The notes under the pieces are model-generated. The model saw only the letters and a program-made list of their open reading frames with translations. It searched no databases and was not told the origin of the DNA. 64,000 nt of DNA from Streptomyces physcomitrii (GTDB lineage: Bacteria; Actinomycetota; Actinomycetes; Streptomycetales; Streptomycetaceae), in assembly GCF_012273655.1 (NCBI RefSeq), contig NZ_JAAWWP010000011.1, forward strand, positions 124,001-188,000, read 5' to 3'. Positions within the stretch are counted from its first letter, which is position 1; every line of letters begins with the position of its first letter. Positions 41,476 through 48,958 of the stretch are shown in pieces. The translations under genes and the position numbers were made by a program.

Positions 41476-41783
41476 CGCCTTCCTCCTTCGCGGGCTCTCG
41501 CCTCCGACGCTACGCCCGGTGACCGGGGCCCGCATGCGGGCGGCACGCGGGGTGCGGTCCGCATGCGGGCGGCACGCGGGGTGGCGGCGGGGACGACAGC
41601 ACCGCTCCGGGGCGCCGGGAGCGCCCCTGCGCGCGGCCTCCGCATACCCGTCCCGGCCGCGCCCCCTGCGGTCTGCCACAGGCCTGTGCCGAGGCGGTAA
41701 CGGTCCGGAATCAGCCCTGGAGGGAGGGGAGTCGGCCGTTGCTAGGGTGGCGCGCTCCCACCCACTCACCAGGGGATGAACCC
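41476..41783. other. Divergent promoter region with long direct repeats
   Basis: These 308 bases separate the four-helix membrane protein gene and the Asp-rich protein gene. They hold two perfect 25-bp direct repeats and a TAGGGT (41743-41748) that could be the -10 of the + strand gene. No ORF is supported. Confidence 0.6.
41530..41583. repeat. Two perfect 25-bp direct repeats, 29-base period
   Basis: The 25-mer beginning CCGCATGCGGGCGGCACGCG occurs at 41530-41554 and identically at 41559-41583. Each copy contains the palindrome CCGCATGCGG and the 11-mer GGCACGCGGGG, which is also duplicated at 18890-18921. They sit in the middle of a divergent promoter region. Confidence 0.75.
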
Positions 41784-42431
41784 ATGCGCGCTCAGCTGCG
41801 TCTCACCGCCGTACTCGCCGTCGTGGTCCTGTCGCTCACGGGATTCTCCGCGCGGGGCGGTCACGGCGGTCACGGCGGCCACGGTTCCGGCGGCGGGGGT
41901 TGCAGCAGCTCCCACCAGAACCACGGCGGCGGTTCCTCGTACCGGGACCATGACGATGACGATGACGACGATGACGACGACTACGGCGGCGGGGAGGGCG
42001 ACTCCTACGAGGATCCCTACCCACGGGAGAGCGGCAGTCCCAGCGGCACGGCCGTCGCCACCGTGGTCAGGTGTGCCGGGAGCGTGGGGTCGCCGGGCGG
42101 CAACGGGCGCGCGCGGGGCGGGAGTTCGGGCTCAGGGAAGACCGGGGGGACCGGGAGGACCGGCGAGACCGGCGGTACCGGCAAGGGCGGTTCCAGGGGT
42201 GCCGACAGCGCGAAGGTGGTGGTCGGGCACAGCAAGGGCTTCGCGGTCACCTACACCGTGCGCCTCACCTTCCGGGACGCCTCCGGTGCCGTGCTGACCC
42301 GGGGCGAGGGCAGCGTGGAGGTGCCGGCCAACGGGGAGAGGAGCGTCGAGATCGAGCCCGAGGACGGCGGCAAGCTCGGCCGGATCCGTAGCTGCCAGGT
42401 TGCGTACGTCGGTGCGGTAGAAGGTAGTTGA
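41784..42431 (+). CDS. Exported Gly/Asp-rich protein
   Basis: This 215-residue protein has an N-terminal signal (MRAQLRLTAVLAVVVLSLTGFSARGG). The hydrophobic end LTGF looks like a lipobox LTGC with Phe instead of Cys. A Gly/His/Ser region, then an unbroken run of about ten Asp residues (codons near 41951-41980), then a Gly/Thr-rich linker lead to a beta-rich C-terminal domain (about 145-215). The C-terminal domain ends in GKLGRIRSCQVAYVGAVEGS. The poly-Asp run could bind Ca2+. ATG 41784 follows AGGGG by eight bases. The function is unknown. Confidence 0.72.
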   Translation: MRAQLRLTAVLAVVVLSLTGFSARGGHGGHGGHGSGGGGCSSSHQNHGGGSSYRDHDDDDDDDDDDYGGGEGDSYEDPYPRESGSPSGTAVATVVRCAGSVGSPGGNGRARGGSSGSGKTGGTGRTGETGGTGKGGSRGADSAKVVVGHSKGFAVTYTVRLTFRDASGAVLTRGEGSVEVPANGERSVEIEPEDGGKLGRIRSCQVAYVGAVEGS

Positions 42432-42545
42432 CGGGGCGTCAGTTCGCAGCGGGCGTCAGTTGATGGAGTGTCAGGCGTCACTGGCGGGACGGGAGCTGTT
42501 GGGAACGCCCGCCGGACCCTGTGGCGGCGGGCGCGGTCCCGCACA

Positions 42546-42590
42546 CACCGGGGCCGCGACAGCCCCCCTCCTGCTGTCGCGGCCCCGGTG
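42546..42590. terminator. Perfect 17-bp hairpin, bidirectional terminator
   Basis: CACCGGGGCCGCGACAG (42546-42562) pairs with CTGTCGCGGCCCCGGTG (42574-42590) around an 11-base loop. It lies between the convergent ends of the Asp-rich protein gene and afsS and is the strongest hairpin I found in the window. Confidence 0.85.
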
Positions 42591-42617
42591 CGGTGCGATG
42601 GTGCGGTGACGTGACCT

Positions 42618-42788
42618 CTAGTGAGCGGGCTCGGTGGTCACGTGGATGTTGTCCGTGCTGACGTCGGCCTCGCCCTTGCCCTTCTTGGCGCGGGGCTTGT
42701 CCTTGGCCTCGGTCTTCTCCGGGGCGTCCGTGACGTGGATGTTGTCCGGGTGCACGGTCGTGTCGTCGTTGTCGTGGGAAGTGGCCAC
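42618..42788 (-). CDS. afsS: AfsS, sigma-factor-like small regulatory protein
   Basis: This 56-residue protein lies directly downstream of afsR, as in S. coelicolor. AfsR~P activates its transcription, and AfsS in turn raises antibiotic biosynthesis by an unclear mechanism. The hallmark repeat (TxxDNHxPxPA-like in S. coelicolor, three copies) is present here twice as DNIHVT, at residues 15-20 and 46-51. A Lys-rich KAKDKPRAKKGKG-type linker joins them. GTG 42788 follows AGAGGTG by six bases. It is seven residues shorter than the 63-residue S. coelicolor protein and has one repeat fewer. Confidence 0.9.
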   Translation of the reverse strand: MATSHDNDDTTVHPDNIHVTDAPEKTEAKDKPRAKKGKGEADVSTDNIHVTTEPAH

Positions 42789-43251
42789 TGAATTCACCTC
42801 TGTGACTGGCTGAATGGGGTGAGGTGCGGCCCCGCCGGACATTCCCCCGAGGACGTCCGGATGAGGCCGCCACGGTCGCCCACCCTGATGAGCGGATACG
42901 GCAACCTGACCGGCGGTCCGTCCATCCACCGATGCGGCGGATCGACGGGAACAAGACTGCCGGTTGGCGATAAACGAACGATTAACGTCCTGACCGCATC
43001 TCGCAGCAACCACCCCGCCGAATGTAACGGGCCGACAGTGCAAGCAACCCGGCTCGGGGACAGCCGAGTTGGGCCGCACCCGCGGACGGGCCGCCCGCAT
43101 CCCAGGCCGGAGCGGGTCCGGGGGCCGGGAGGGGGCGGGGGAGGCGGCTCCGGCTCCCGCCCGTGTTTCGTAACACGGGCGGTGTCACCGCCGCGGGCGC
43201 CCTGTGCGGCTCGGCCCTCGTGACCGCGGCGGGCGCGATGCGCGGCTCGGC
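42789..43251. other. afsR-afsS intergenic region
   Basis: These 463 bases contain the afsS promoter region, including the 11-bp-period repeat at 42969-42986, and the 3' untranslated region of afsR. The section 42960-43030 is clearly less GC-rich than the rest. No further ORF is supported. Confidence 0.65.
42969..42986 (-). promoter_or_regulatory. afsS: Candidate AfsR/PhoP box of afsS
   Basis: On the minus strand GTTAATC (42986-42980) and GTTTATC (42975-42969) are direct repeats with an 11-base period. This is the layout of Streptomyces PHO boxes, where 11-bp units carry a GTTCACC-like core, and AfsR binds overlapping repeats at the afsS -35. A weak TCTTGT could be the -10 further down. The binding call is inference from layout and position. 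Confidence 0.55.
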
Positions 43252-46203
43252 CTACGCCACCGCCACGGGCGCGAGCAGTCCGCGGACGTCCTCCGCCTCG
43301 TCCGAGCCGAGTTCCTCGTAGATGGCGAGGGCCTCGCGCCAGCAGACCTGGGCGCGGCCGGACTGGCCGATCTGGTTGAGGGCGCGGCCGAGCACCGTCA
43401 GGACGTTGCCGCGGCGCCACTCGCCGCCGATGCCGCGCAGCACGGTCAGGGCGGCGTCGGCGTGGGTCGCGGCCTGGGCCGGTTTCCGTACGGCCAGGTC
43501 GAGTTCGGCGAGCCTGAGCAGGGTCATGCCCTCCCACAGGCGCTGCCTGCTGCTGCGGAAGACGTCGAGGGCCTCGGTGAAGCGCTCGGCGGCCTCGCGG
43601 TGGCGGCCGCTGGCGCTGAGGGCCATGCCGAGCGCGTAGCGGCCGTTGGCGCCCTTGAGGGAGTGGCCCATCGAGTCGTACATGTCGGTGCCCTGCTGGG
43701 CGAGGCGTACCGCGCTCGCCGCCCGGCCGGTGCCCAGATGCGTACGGGAGACATTGCACAGGGCGCTGGCGGCGCCGGGGCCGTCGCCGCGGGCGTGGAA
43801 ACCCTCGTAGGCGCGCTGGAAGTAGCCCTCCGCGACCTCGAAGCGGTTCTGGTAGAAGGCTATGGCGCCGACCATGTTGGCGGCCCAGCACTCGGTGAGG
43901 CCGTCCCCGGCCGCCTCGGAGAGGCGCAGTGCGCGCAGGCCCTCCTCGTCGGCCTGGTCGAAGCGGCCCATCAGGAGGTGGGCGTTGCCGAGCACGATGG
44001 AGGCGCGGCCCTCCGAGCGGCTGTCCGCGCAGGCGCGGGCGGCCTCGACGAGGGCGGTGGCCGCGGCCTCGTACTCCCGGGCGTTGGCGCCGGACTCCGC
44101 GAGGTCGACGGCGGCCCACATCAGGTCGATGGCCCGCCGCAGGGTGCCGGACCCGGTGGACTGGCGTACGCAGGCGAGCAGCGGGATGGCCTCGGCGTAC
44201 AGCCAGTCCTGGGCGGCCGGGCGCTCGGTGAAGGCGAGGCCGGGGTGGCGGGTCGGCTCCAGGCTGTCCACCAGGCGGTCGCCGGGGCGGTCGATCTCGT
44301 AGACCCGGCGGGCGGAGGCCAGATAGAAGTCGAGCAGCCGCGAGGTGGCCGCCGCGCGCTCGCCCGGGGGATGCTCGTCGCGCTCGGCGCAGGCACGCGC
44401 GTAGAGCCGGACCAGGTCGTGGAAGCGGTAGCGGCCGGGGGCGGCGGATTCCAGGAGCGAGGTGTCGACGAGGGCTTCGAGCAGGTCCTCGGCGTCCTCG
44501 GCCGGCAGGTCGAGCAGGGCGGCCGCGGCGGCGAGGGACATGTCGGCGCCGTCCGCGAGGCCGAGCAGGCGGAAGGCGCGGGCCTGGGCGGGTTCCAGCT
44601 GGCCGTAGCCGAGTTCGAAGGTGGCCTTGACGGCGAGGTCGCCGGCCTGGAGTTCGTCGAGCCGGCGGCGTTCGTCGCCGAGCTTGGCGGCGAGGACGGA
44701 GACCGTCCAGGTCCGGCGGGCGGCGAGCCGGGAGGCGGCGATCCGGATGGCCAGCGGGAGGAAGCCGCAGGCCGAGACGACGTCGAGGGCTGCCTCCCGC
44801 TCGGAGGCTACCCGCTCGGCGCCGACGATCCGGGTGAACAGCTGCAGGGCCTCCTCGGGGGACATCACGTCCAGGTCGACGAGGTGCGCCCCGGCCAGGT
44901 CGACCATCCGCACCCGGCCGGTGATCAGGGCGGCGCAGCCCTCGGCGCCGGGCAGCAGCGGGCGTACCTGGGCGGCGTCCTTGGCGTTGTCGAGCAGCAC
45001 GAGGACGCGGCGGGTGTCCAGGCTGGAGCGGTAGAGGGCGGCGCGCTCCTCCAGGGAGTCGGGGACGGCGGACTCCGGGGTGCCGAGCGCGCGCAGGAAG
45101 GAGCCGAGCACGGTCTCGGGGTCGGCGGGGCGGGAACCGGCGCCCTGCAGATCGACGTACAACTGCCCGTCCGGGAAGGAGGCGCGGGCGGCGTGCGCGA
45201 CGTGCACGGCCAGGGTGGTCTTGCCGACGCCGCCGATACCGGCCAGCGCGGAGACCGCCATGACCTTGCCGTCGGCGGCCGAGAGCACCTCGCCCAGCTC
45301 CGCGACCAGATGCTCGCGGCCGGTGAAGTCCGGCACGGTGGCGGGGAGTTGGGCGGGGCGGACGGCGGCGGGCGGGGGCGTGGCGGCCCGGGTCCCGGAC
45401 TGGGCGAGCCCCGGGTCGGCCTGCAGGATGCGCTGCTGGAGCTCCTTCAGTCCGGGGCGGGGGTCGACGCCCAGCTCCTCGGCGAGCAGGCGCCGGGTGT
45501 CCGCGTAGACGGCGAGGGCCTCGGCCTGGCGTCCGCTGCGGTAGAGGGCGAGCATCAGCAGCTCGCGCAGGCGCTCGCGCAGCGGGTGGGCGGCGGTGAG
45601 CGCGGTCAGCTCGGCCACGGTCTCCGCGTGCGCGCCCTCGTCCAGGTCCATGTCGAGCCGGGATTCGAGGAGTTGGAGGCGCCACTCCTCCAGGCGGGTG
45701 CGCTGGGTCTCGGCGAAGGGGCCCGGCAGATTGGCGAGCGGTTCGCCCTCCCAGGTGCCGAGGGCCCGGTTGATGAGGGCCCGGGCGTGCGAGAGGTCAC
45801 CGGCGGTACGCGCCTTCTCGGCCTCGGTGCGCAGGCTCTCGGCGACGGACAGGTCGAGCCGGTCCGAGGAGACCCGGACCGCGTAGCCCCCGGCCTCGCT
45901 GACCAGGACCTCCGCGCCGAGGACCTTGCGCAGCCGGGAGGCGTACGTGCGCAGCGCGGCCAGGGCCTGGGACGGCGGCTCCTCGCCCCAGAGGGCGTCG
46001 ATGAGTTCGGAGGCGGTGGCGGTGCGGCCCTCGCGCAGCAGCAGGGCGGCGAGCAGGGCGCGCTGCTGGGGCGAGCCGGTCGGCAGGGGCTCCTCGCCGC
46101 GCCAGGCGCGGACCGGTCCGAGCACGCTGAACCGCAGCGCCGGGGCCACCGGCCCGGGGCCCGTGGCCGGGTGCCGCTGCCGAGGTACGCGCTCGCGGTC
46201 CAT
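43252..46203 (-). CDS. afsR: AfsR, pleiotropic SARP-STAND transcriptional activator
   Basis: This 983-residue regulator has an OmpR-like winged helix (about 22-112), the BTAD domain of SARPs (about 118-262) and a linker. A STAND/NB-ARC ATPase domain carries P-loop GIGGVGKTT at 322-330 and LVLLDNAKDAAQVRPLLPG as Walker B. The C-terminal TPR array covers about 620-975. AfsR is phosphorylated by AfsK and other kinases, binds the afsS promoter and has ATPase activity. ATG 46203 follows AGGGGGAA. It is transcribed toward afsS. Length and domain order match S. coelicolor AfsR (993 residues). Confidence 0.97.
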   Translation of the reverse strand: MDRERVPRQRHPATGPGPVAPALRFSVLGPVRAWRGEEPLPTGSPQQRALLAALLLREGRTATASELIDALWGEEPPSQALAALRTYASRLRKVLGAEVLVSEAGGYAVRVSSDRLDLSVAESLRTEAEKARTAGDLSHARALINRALGTWEGEPLANLPGPFAETQRTRLEEWRLQLLESRLDMDLDEGAHAETVAELTALTAAHPLRERLRELLMLALYRSGRQAEALAVYADTRRLLAEELGVDPRPGLKELQQRILQADPGLAQSGTRAATPPPAAVRPAQLPATVPDFTGREHLVAELGEVLSAADGKVMAVSALAGIGGVGKTTLAVHVAHAARASFPDGQLYVDLQGAGSRPADPETVLGSFLRALGTPESAVPDSLEERAALYRSSLDTRRVLVLLDNAKDAAQVRPLLPGAEGCAALITGRVRMVDLAGAHLVDLDVMSPEEALQLFTRIVGAERVASEREAALDVVSACGFLPLAIRIAASRLAARRTWTVSVLAAKLGDERRRLDELQAGDLAVKATFELGYGQLEPAQARAFRLLGLADGADMSLAAAAALLDLPAEDAEDLLEALVDTSLLESAAPGRYRFHDLVRLYARACAERDEHPPGERAAATSRLLDFYLASARRVYEIDRPGDRLVDSLEPTRHPGLAFTERPAAQDWLYAEAIPLLACVRQSTGSGTLRRAIDLMWAAVDLAESGANAREYEAAATALVEAARACADSRSEGRASIVLGNAHLLMGRFDQADEEGLRALRLSEAAGDGLTECWAANMVGAIAFYQNRFEVAEGYFQRAYEGFHARGDGPGAASALCNVSRTHLGTGRAASAVRLAQQGTDMYDSMGHSLKGANGRYALGMALSASGRHREAAERFTEALDVFRSSRQRLWEGMTLLRLAELDLAVRKPAQAATHADAALTVLRGIGGEWRRGNVLTVLGRALNQIGQSGRAQVCWREALAIYEELGSDEAEDVRGLLAPVAVA

Positions 46204-47165
46204 TGCTTCCCCCTGCCCTACCCGTGACGTCTGCCGTGCCGGTGACTCTGCGGCTGCCCTGGGGCTCCGCGCCGTTGCCGTCGCCGTGCGGTTCTGGTGT
46301 GCTGGTGCCTGTCTGTGCCTGCTGCGTACGCGCTTTCTGCTGCCGTACTCGTGACTGCTGCCTTACCCCGTGCTCGCTGTCGTGTCCGTCGTCGTACGCC
46401 GGGCTCGTGCCCGCTGTCGTGCCGGTGACGCCCGCCTCGGCCGTGAGGCCTTCGCCGGGCGTGCGTCGCCGTGTGTCCGCCGGGGCCTTGCCCCGCCTGT
46501 GAGGCGCCGCCCGCCCGGACGCCTGCCCCTGATCTTCCGCGATGCCGCCCGTGAGCCCGTCCCGCTGAGCGGGCGCCCGGGCGTCGCCCCGCCAGTTTGC
46601 CTTGTCGAGCCGGTGCACGTCAGCCGCGGGGGCGACCTCTCACAAGGTCCCCCCGGGTGGCCGGAAGCGTCCCGGTCGCACCCGGGGGTGCCCGAGGTTG
46701 ACTCTGCGTCAGGGAGGCGCGGTCCCCGGGGCGGTGGCGAAATCCCCGGGAGTTCCGGTGCGGAGCGCGGCGCGGCGGGGCCGGGCGGCGGCGGCCCCCG
46801 CGGTCCGGGCGGAGGGCCGGCGCCGCCGAAGTACCAGGGCAAGGGCGTGCGGGCGGCCCCGGGGCACTGTGCGGAAGAACACATTCCGGCGGCGGGTCCG
46901 CGGCGTCCGGCCACCTGCCGCCGCCGGTGCGGGAGTCGGCCAACAGGCCGTCGCCGTACGCGGATTCGCACCCTCCGCTCATGCCCCCGGCCCGCGGTCC
47001 TCGCGTGCGATCGTGACGAAATCCGGCTGGAAATCATCACCTACGGGCAGATTGCGTGCAGAGGGTGAGGGGTCCCGCAGGGGTGCGGCGGGCGGGCCCG
47101 CGCCCCCGCGCACCCCTGGTCCTCCCCGCGCGCGCCCGCGCAGCCGAGGTGCCCCGGGCGCTCCC
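46204..47165. other. 962-base gene-free stretch upstream of afsR
   Basis: This lies between the afsR start and the 3' end of the PHP-hydrolase gene. No frame on either strand shows homology, a ribosome site and coding bias together; frames of 225-232 codons here are Arg/Pro/Gly strings. The part nearest afsR (46210-46400) is built of degenerate repeats of GCTGCCGT and CGTACT. A weak minus-strand TTGTGA-17-TGACGT promoter candidate lies near 46617-46645. It may hold the afsR promoter and a long 5' leader. Confidence 0.5.
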
Positions 47166-48752
47166 TCACGCTCCCAGGAACACCGGATTGGTGAACGCCA
47201 CCAGCGCCCCCGGCAGCCCCGGCACCGCCGGGGCACGGCGGACCTCGGCGCGGACATAGGCGGCGTACTCGGCGGTCGTGCGCCACTCCACGCTGCCCGC
47301 GCCGGAGGCCGGCAGGGCGGCGCCGGTGAACAGGGTGCCCTGGTCGGTGACGATGCTCGGGGTGGCGCCGGGGGCGCCCTTGACCTCCAGGCGGACGGTG
47401 ACCGGGGCCTCGGGCGCCACCCGCAGCCGCTCGCCGATGCCCGCGTGCTCGCCCCGGCTGCCCGAGGCGCTGAACGCCAGCTCGACCTCGGCCGATTCGG
47501 CGACGTAGCTGCGGCCCGCGCGGATGCCCGCCTGGATCGCCCGGCGGCTCAACTCCTCGGCGAGCACGACGGTCTGCGGCAGGCCGACGGCGTCCGGGTC
47601 GCGGTGCGCGTCGCTGCTGCCCATGGCGGGCAGCCAGCCGCGGCCCGAACGCACCGAGGAGACCAGCATGTTGTCCCACTCGGCGAGGGTGACCTCGTCG
47701 TCGGGCGTGTAGGTGCCGTTCCACACCTCCACCGCGTCGGCCTCATCGAAGCCGAACTTCCAGTTGCAGCCGACGCAGGTGCCGTGCGGGTGCGCGGGCA
47801 CCACGAGGCCGCCCGCGGCGCGGATCTGCCGGGCGTACTTCCCGAAGCGGTTGTCCCGGGCCCGGTAGCGCCAGTCCACGAAGGTGCCGGGGTCGGTGCC
47901 GAGGGCGACCACATGGCCGTTGCGGGTGGTGATCTCCTCGCCGAGGAGGACGAGCAGGTCGTCCCCGGCCGCCGCGGACCAGGCGCGGTGGGCGGAATGG
48001 GTGTTGTGGTCCGAGGAGTTGAGGAAGTCGAGCCCCGCGGCCCGGGCGAGCGCGGCGATCTCCTCGGGGGTGCGGCGGCCGTCGGAGTGCCAGGAGTGCA
48101 GATGGCAGTCGCCGCGGTACCAGGCGCGGCCCCGCCCCTTGGCGCGCTCGGCGGGATAGCGGGGCCGGGGAGTCCGTCCCGGGGCGCCGTGGGTGAGCGT
48201 GACGGTGACCCGGTAGGGCAGGCCCTCGGGCGCCACGGTGTAGGGGCCGAGCGCGATGTGCCAGGTGCCGGGGCGGATCGGGCCCGGCAGATAGCCGGGG
48301 GTCGCCTCGTCGGCGCGGACGAAGAACTCGGTGCGGGCGCCGCCGGACCAGCCCCGGAAGCCGCGGCCGCCGAGCGCGGTGCCGCCCTCGTCGAAGAGGC
48401 CGATGTCGAGCGCGTTGCCCTGGGTGCCGGGCGGGACCTCCGGCTTCTCGTACGTATAGGCCACGTGGATCTCGCGTACCCCGCGCGGCACTTCGACGGG
48501 CAGGTAGACGAAGTCGGGGGAGCCCGGCGGCAGGGTCCCCTCGACGGTGCGGCGCTGCTCGGTGCCCGGGGCGGGGTCCCGCTCCCCGTCGGCCTCGGCG
48601 AAGGTCACGGTGCCCAAGGTGAGCGCGGCGGCGGCCGAGGAGACGAACACGGTGCGCCGGGTGAGGCGTCCGCCCCCGTCCGCCGGGCCGCCCGGTTCGC
48701 CGTGGCCCGCCCGGTGGCTCCCGCCCTGGCCCTTGACGTGGTCCTCGCACAT
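47166..48752 (-). CDS. Exported PHP-domain metallohydrolase (CehA/McbA-like)
   Basis: This 528-residue protein has a twin-arginine signal (RLTRRTVFVSSAAAALTLG, about 29-47), so it should be exported folded. A beta domain comes first. The PHP domain starts at YRGDCHLHSWHSDGRRTPEE (metal-binding HLH) with NSSDHNTHSAH, GEEITTRNGH, PAHPHGTC and later GSSDAHRD, giving a full set of His/Asp metal ligands. The family includes CehA/McbA carbaryl hydrolases and phosphoesterases; the natural substrate is unknown. ATG 48752 follows GGGGAG. It is divergent from fbiC. Confidence 0.88.
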   Translation of the reverse strand: MCEDHVKGQGGSHRAGHGEPGGPADGGGRLTRRTVFVSSAAAALTLGTVTFAEADGERDPAPGTEQRRTVEGTLPPGSPDFVYLPVEVPRGVREIHVAYTYEKPEVPPGTQGNALDIGLFDEGGTALGGRGFRGWSGGARTEFFVRADEATPGYLPGPIRPGTWHIALGPYTVAPEGLPYRVTVTLTHGAPGRTPRPRYPAERAKGRGRAWYRGDCHLHSWHSDGRRTPEEIAALARAAGLDFLNSSDHNTHSAHRAWSAAAGDDLLVLLGEEITTRNGHVVALGTDPGTFVDWRYRARDNRFGKYARQIRAAGGLVVPAHPHGTCVGCNWKFGFDEADAVEVWNGTYTPDDEVTLAEWDNMLVSSVRSGRGWLPAMGSSDAHRDPDAVGLPQTVVLAEELSRRAIQAGIRAGRSYVAESAEVELAFSASGSRGEHAGIGERLRVAPEAPVTVRLEVKGAPGATPSIVTDQGTLFTGAALPASGAGSVEWRTTAEYAAYVRAEVRRAPAVPGLPGALVAFTNPVFLGA

Positions 48753-48945
48753 GCTGACTCCCCTGGAGAGGCCGGATGGCTGCGGATCGGTGCCGCCGGG
48801 CCGTGGTCCCGGTGCCGGACGACACCCTGGTATCGGGCCATGAACTCCCCGGGAAGGGAAGGGAATCGACAGCTTTCGGCCGGGCGGCTTTCCCGGCGCC
48901 GCAGTGCGGCGGGATCAGGCCCGGGCAGTCGACACATTCCGCTCG

Positions 48946-48951
48946 TATGCT
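48946..48951 (+). promoter_or_regulatory. fbiC: -10 element for probably leaderless fbiC
   Basis: TATGCT ends seven bases before the ATG at 48959, so transcription would start at or next to the A of the start codon. No ribosome site precedes the ATG, consistent with a leaderless mRNA. No good -35 is visible. Confidence 0.45.
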
Positions 48952-48958
48952 CGGGCAC

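Noticed and set aside
43204..46227. 1007-codon open frame on the + strand
   Set aside because: It is the complement of afsR. Length comes from GC-rich codon structure; it has no domain and no ribosome site.
46363..47068. Frames of 225-232 codons on both strands upstream of afsR
   Set aside because: Composition is Arg/Pro/Gly only and neither has a ribosome site or family match.
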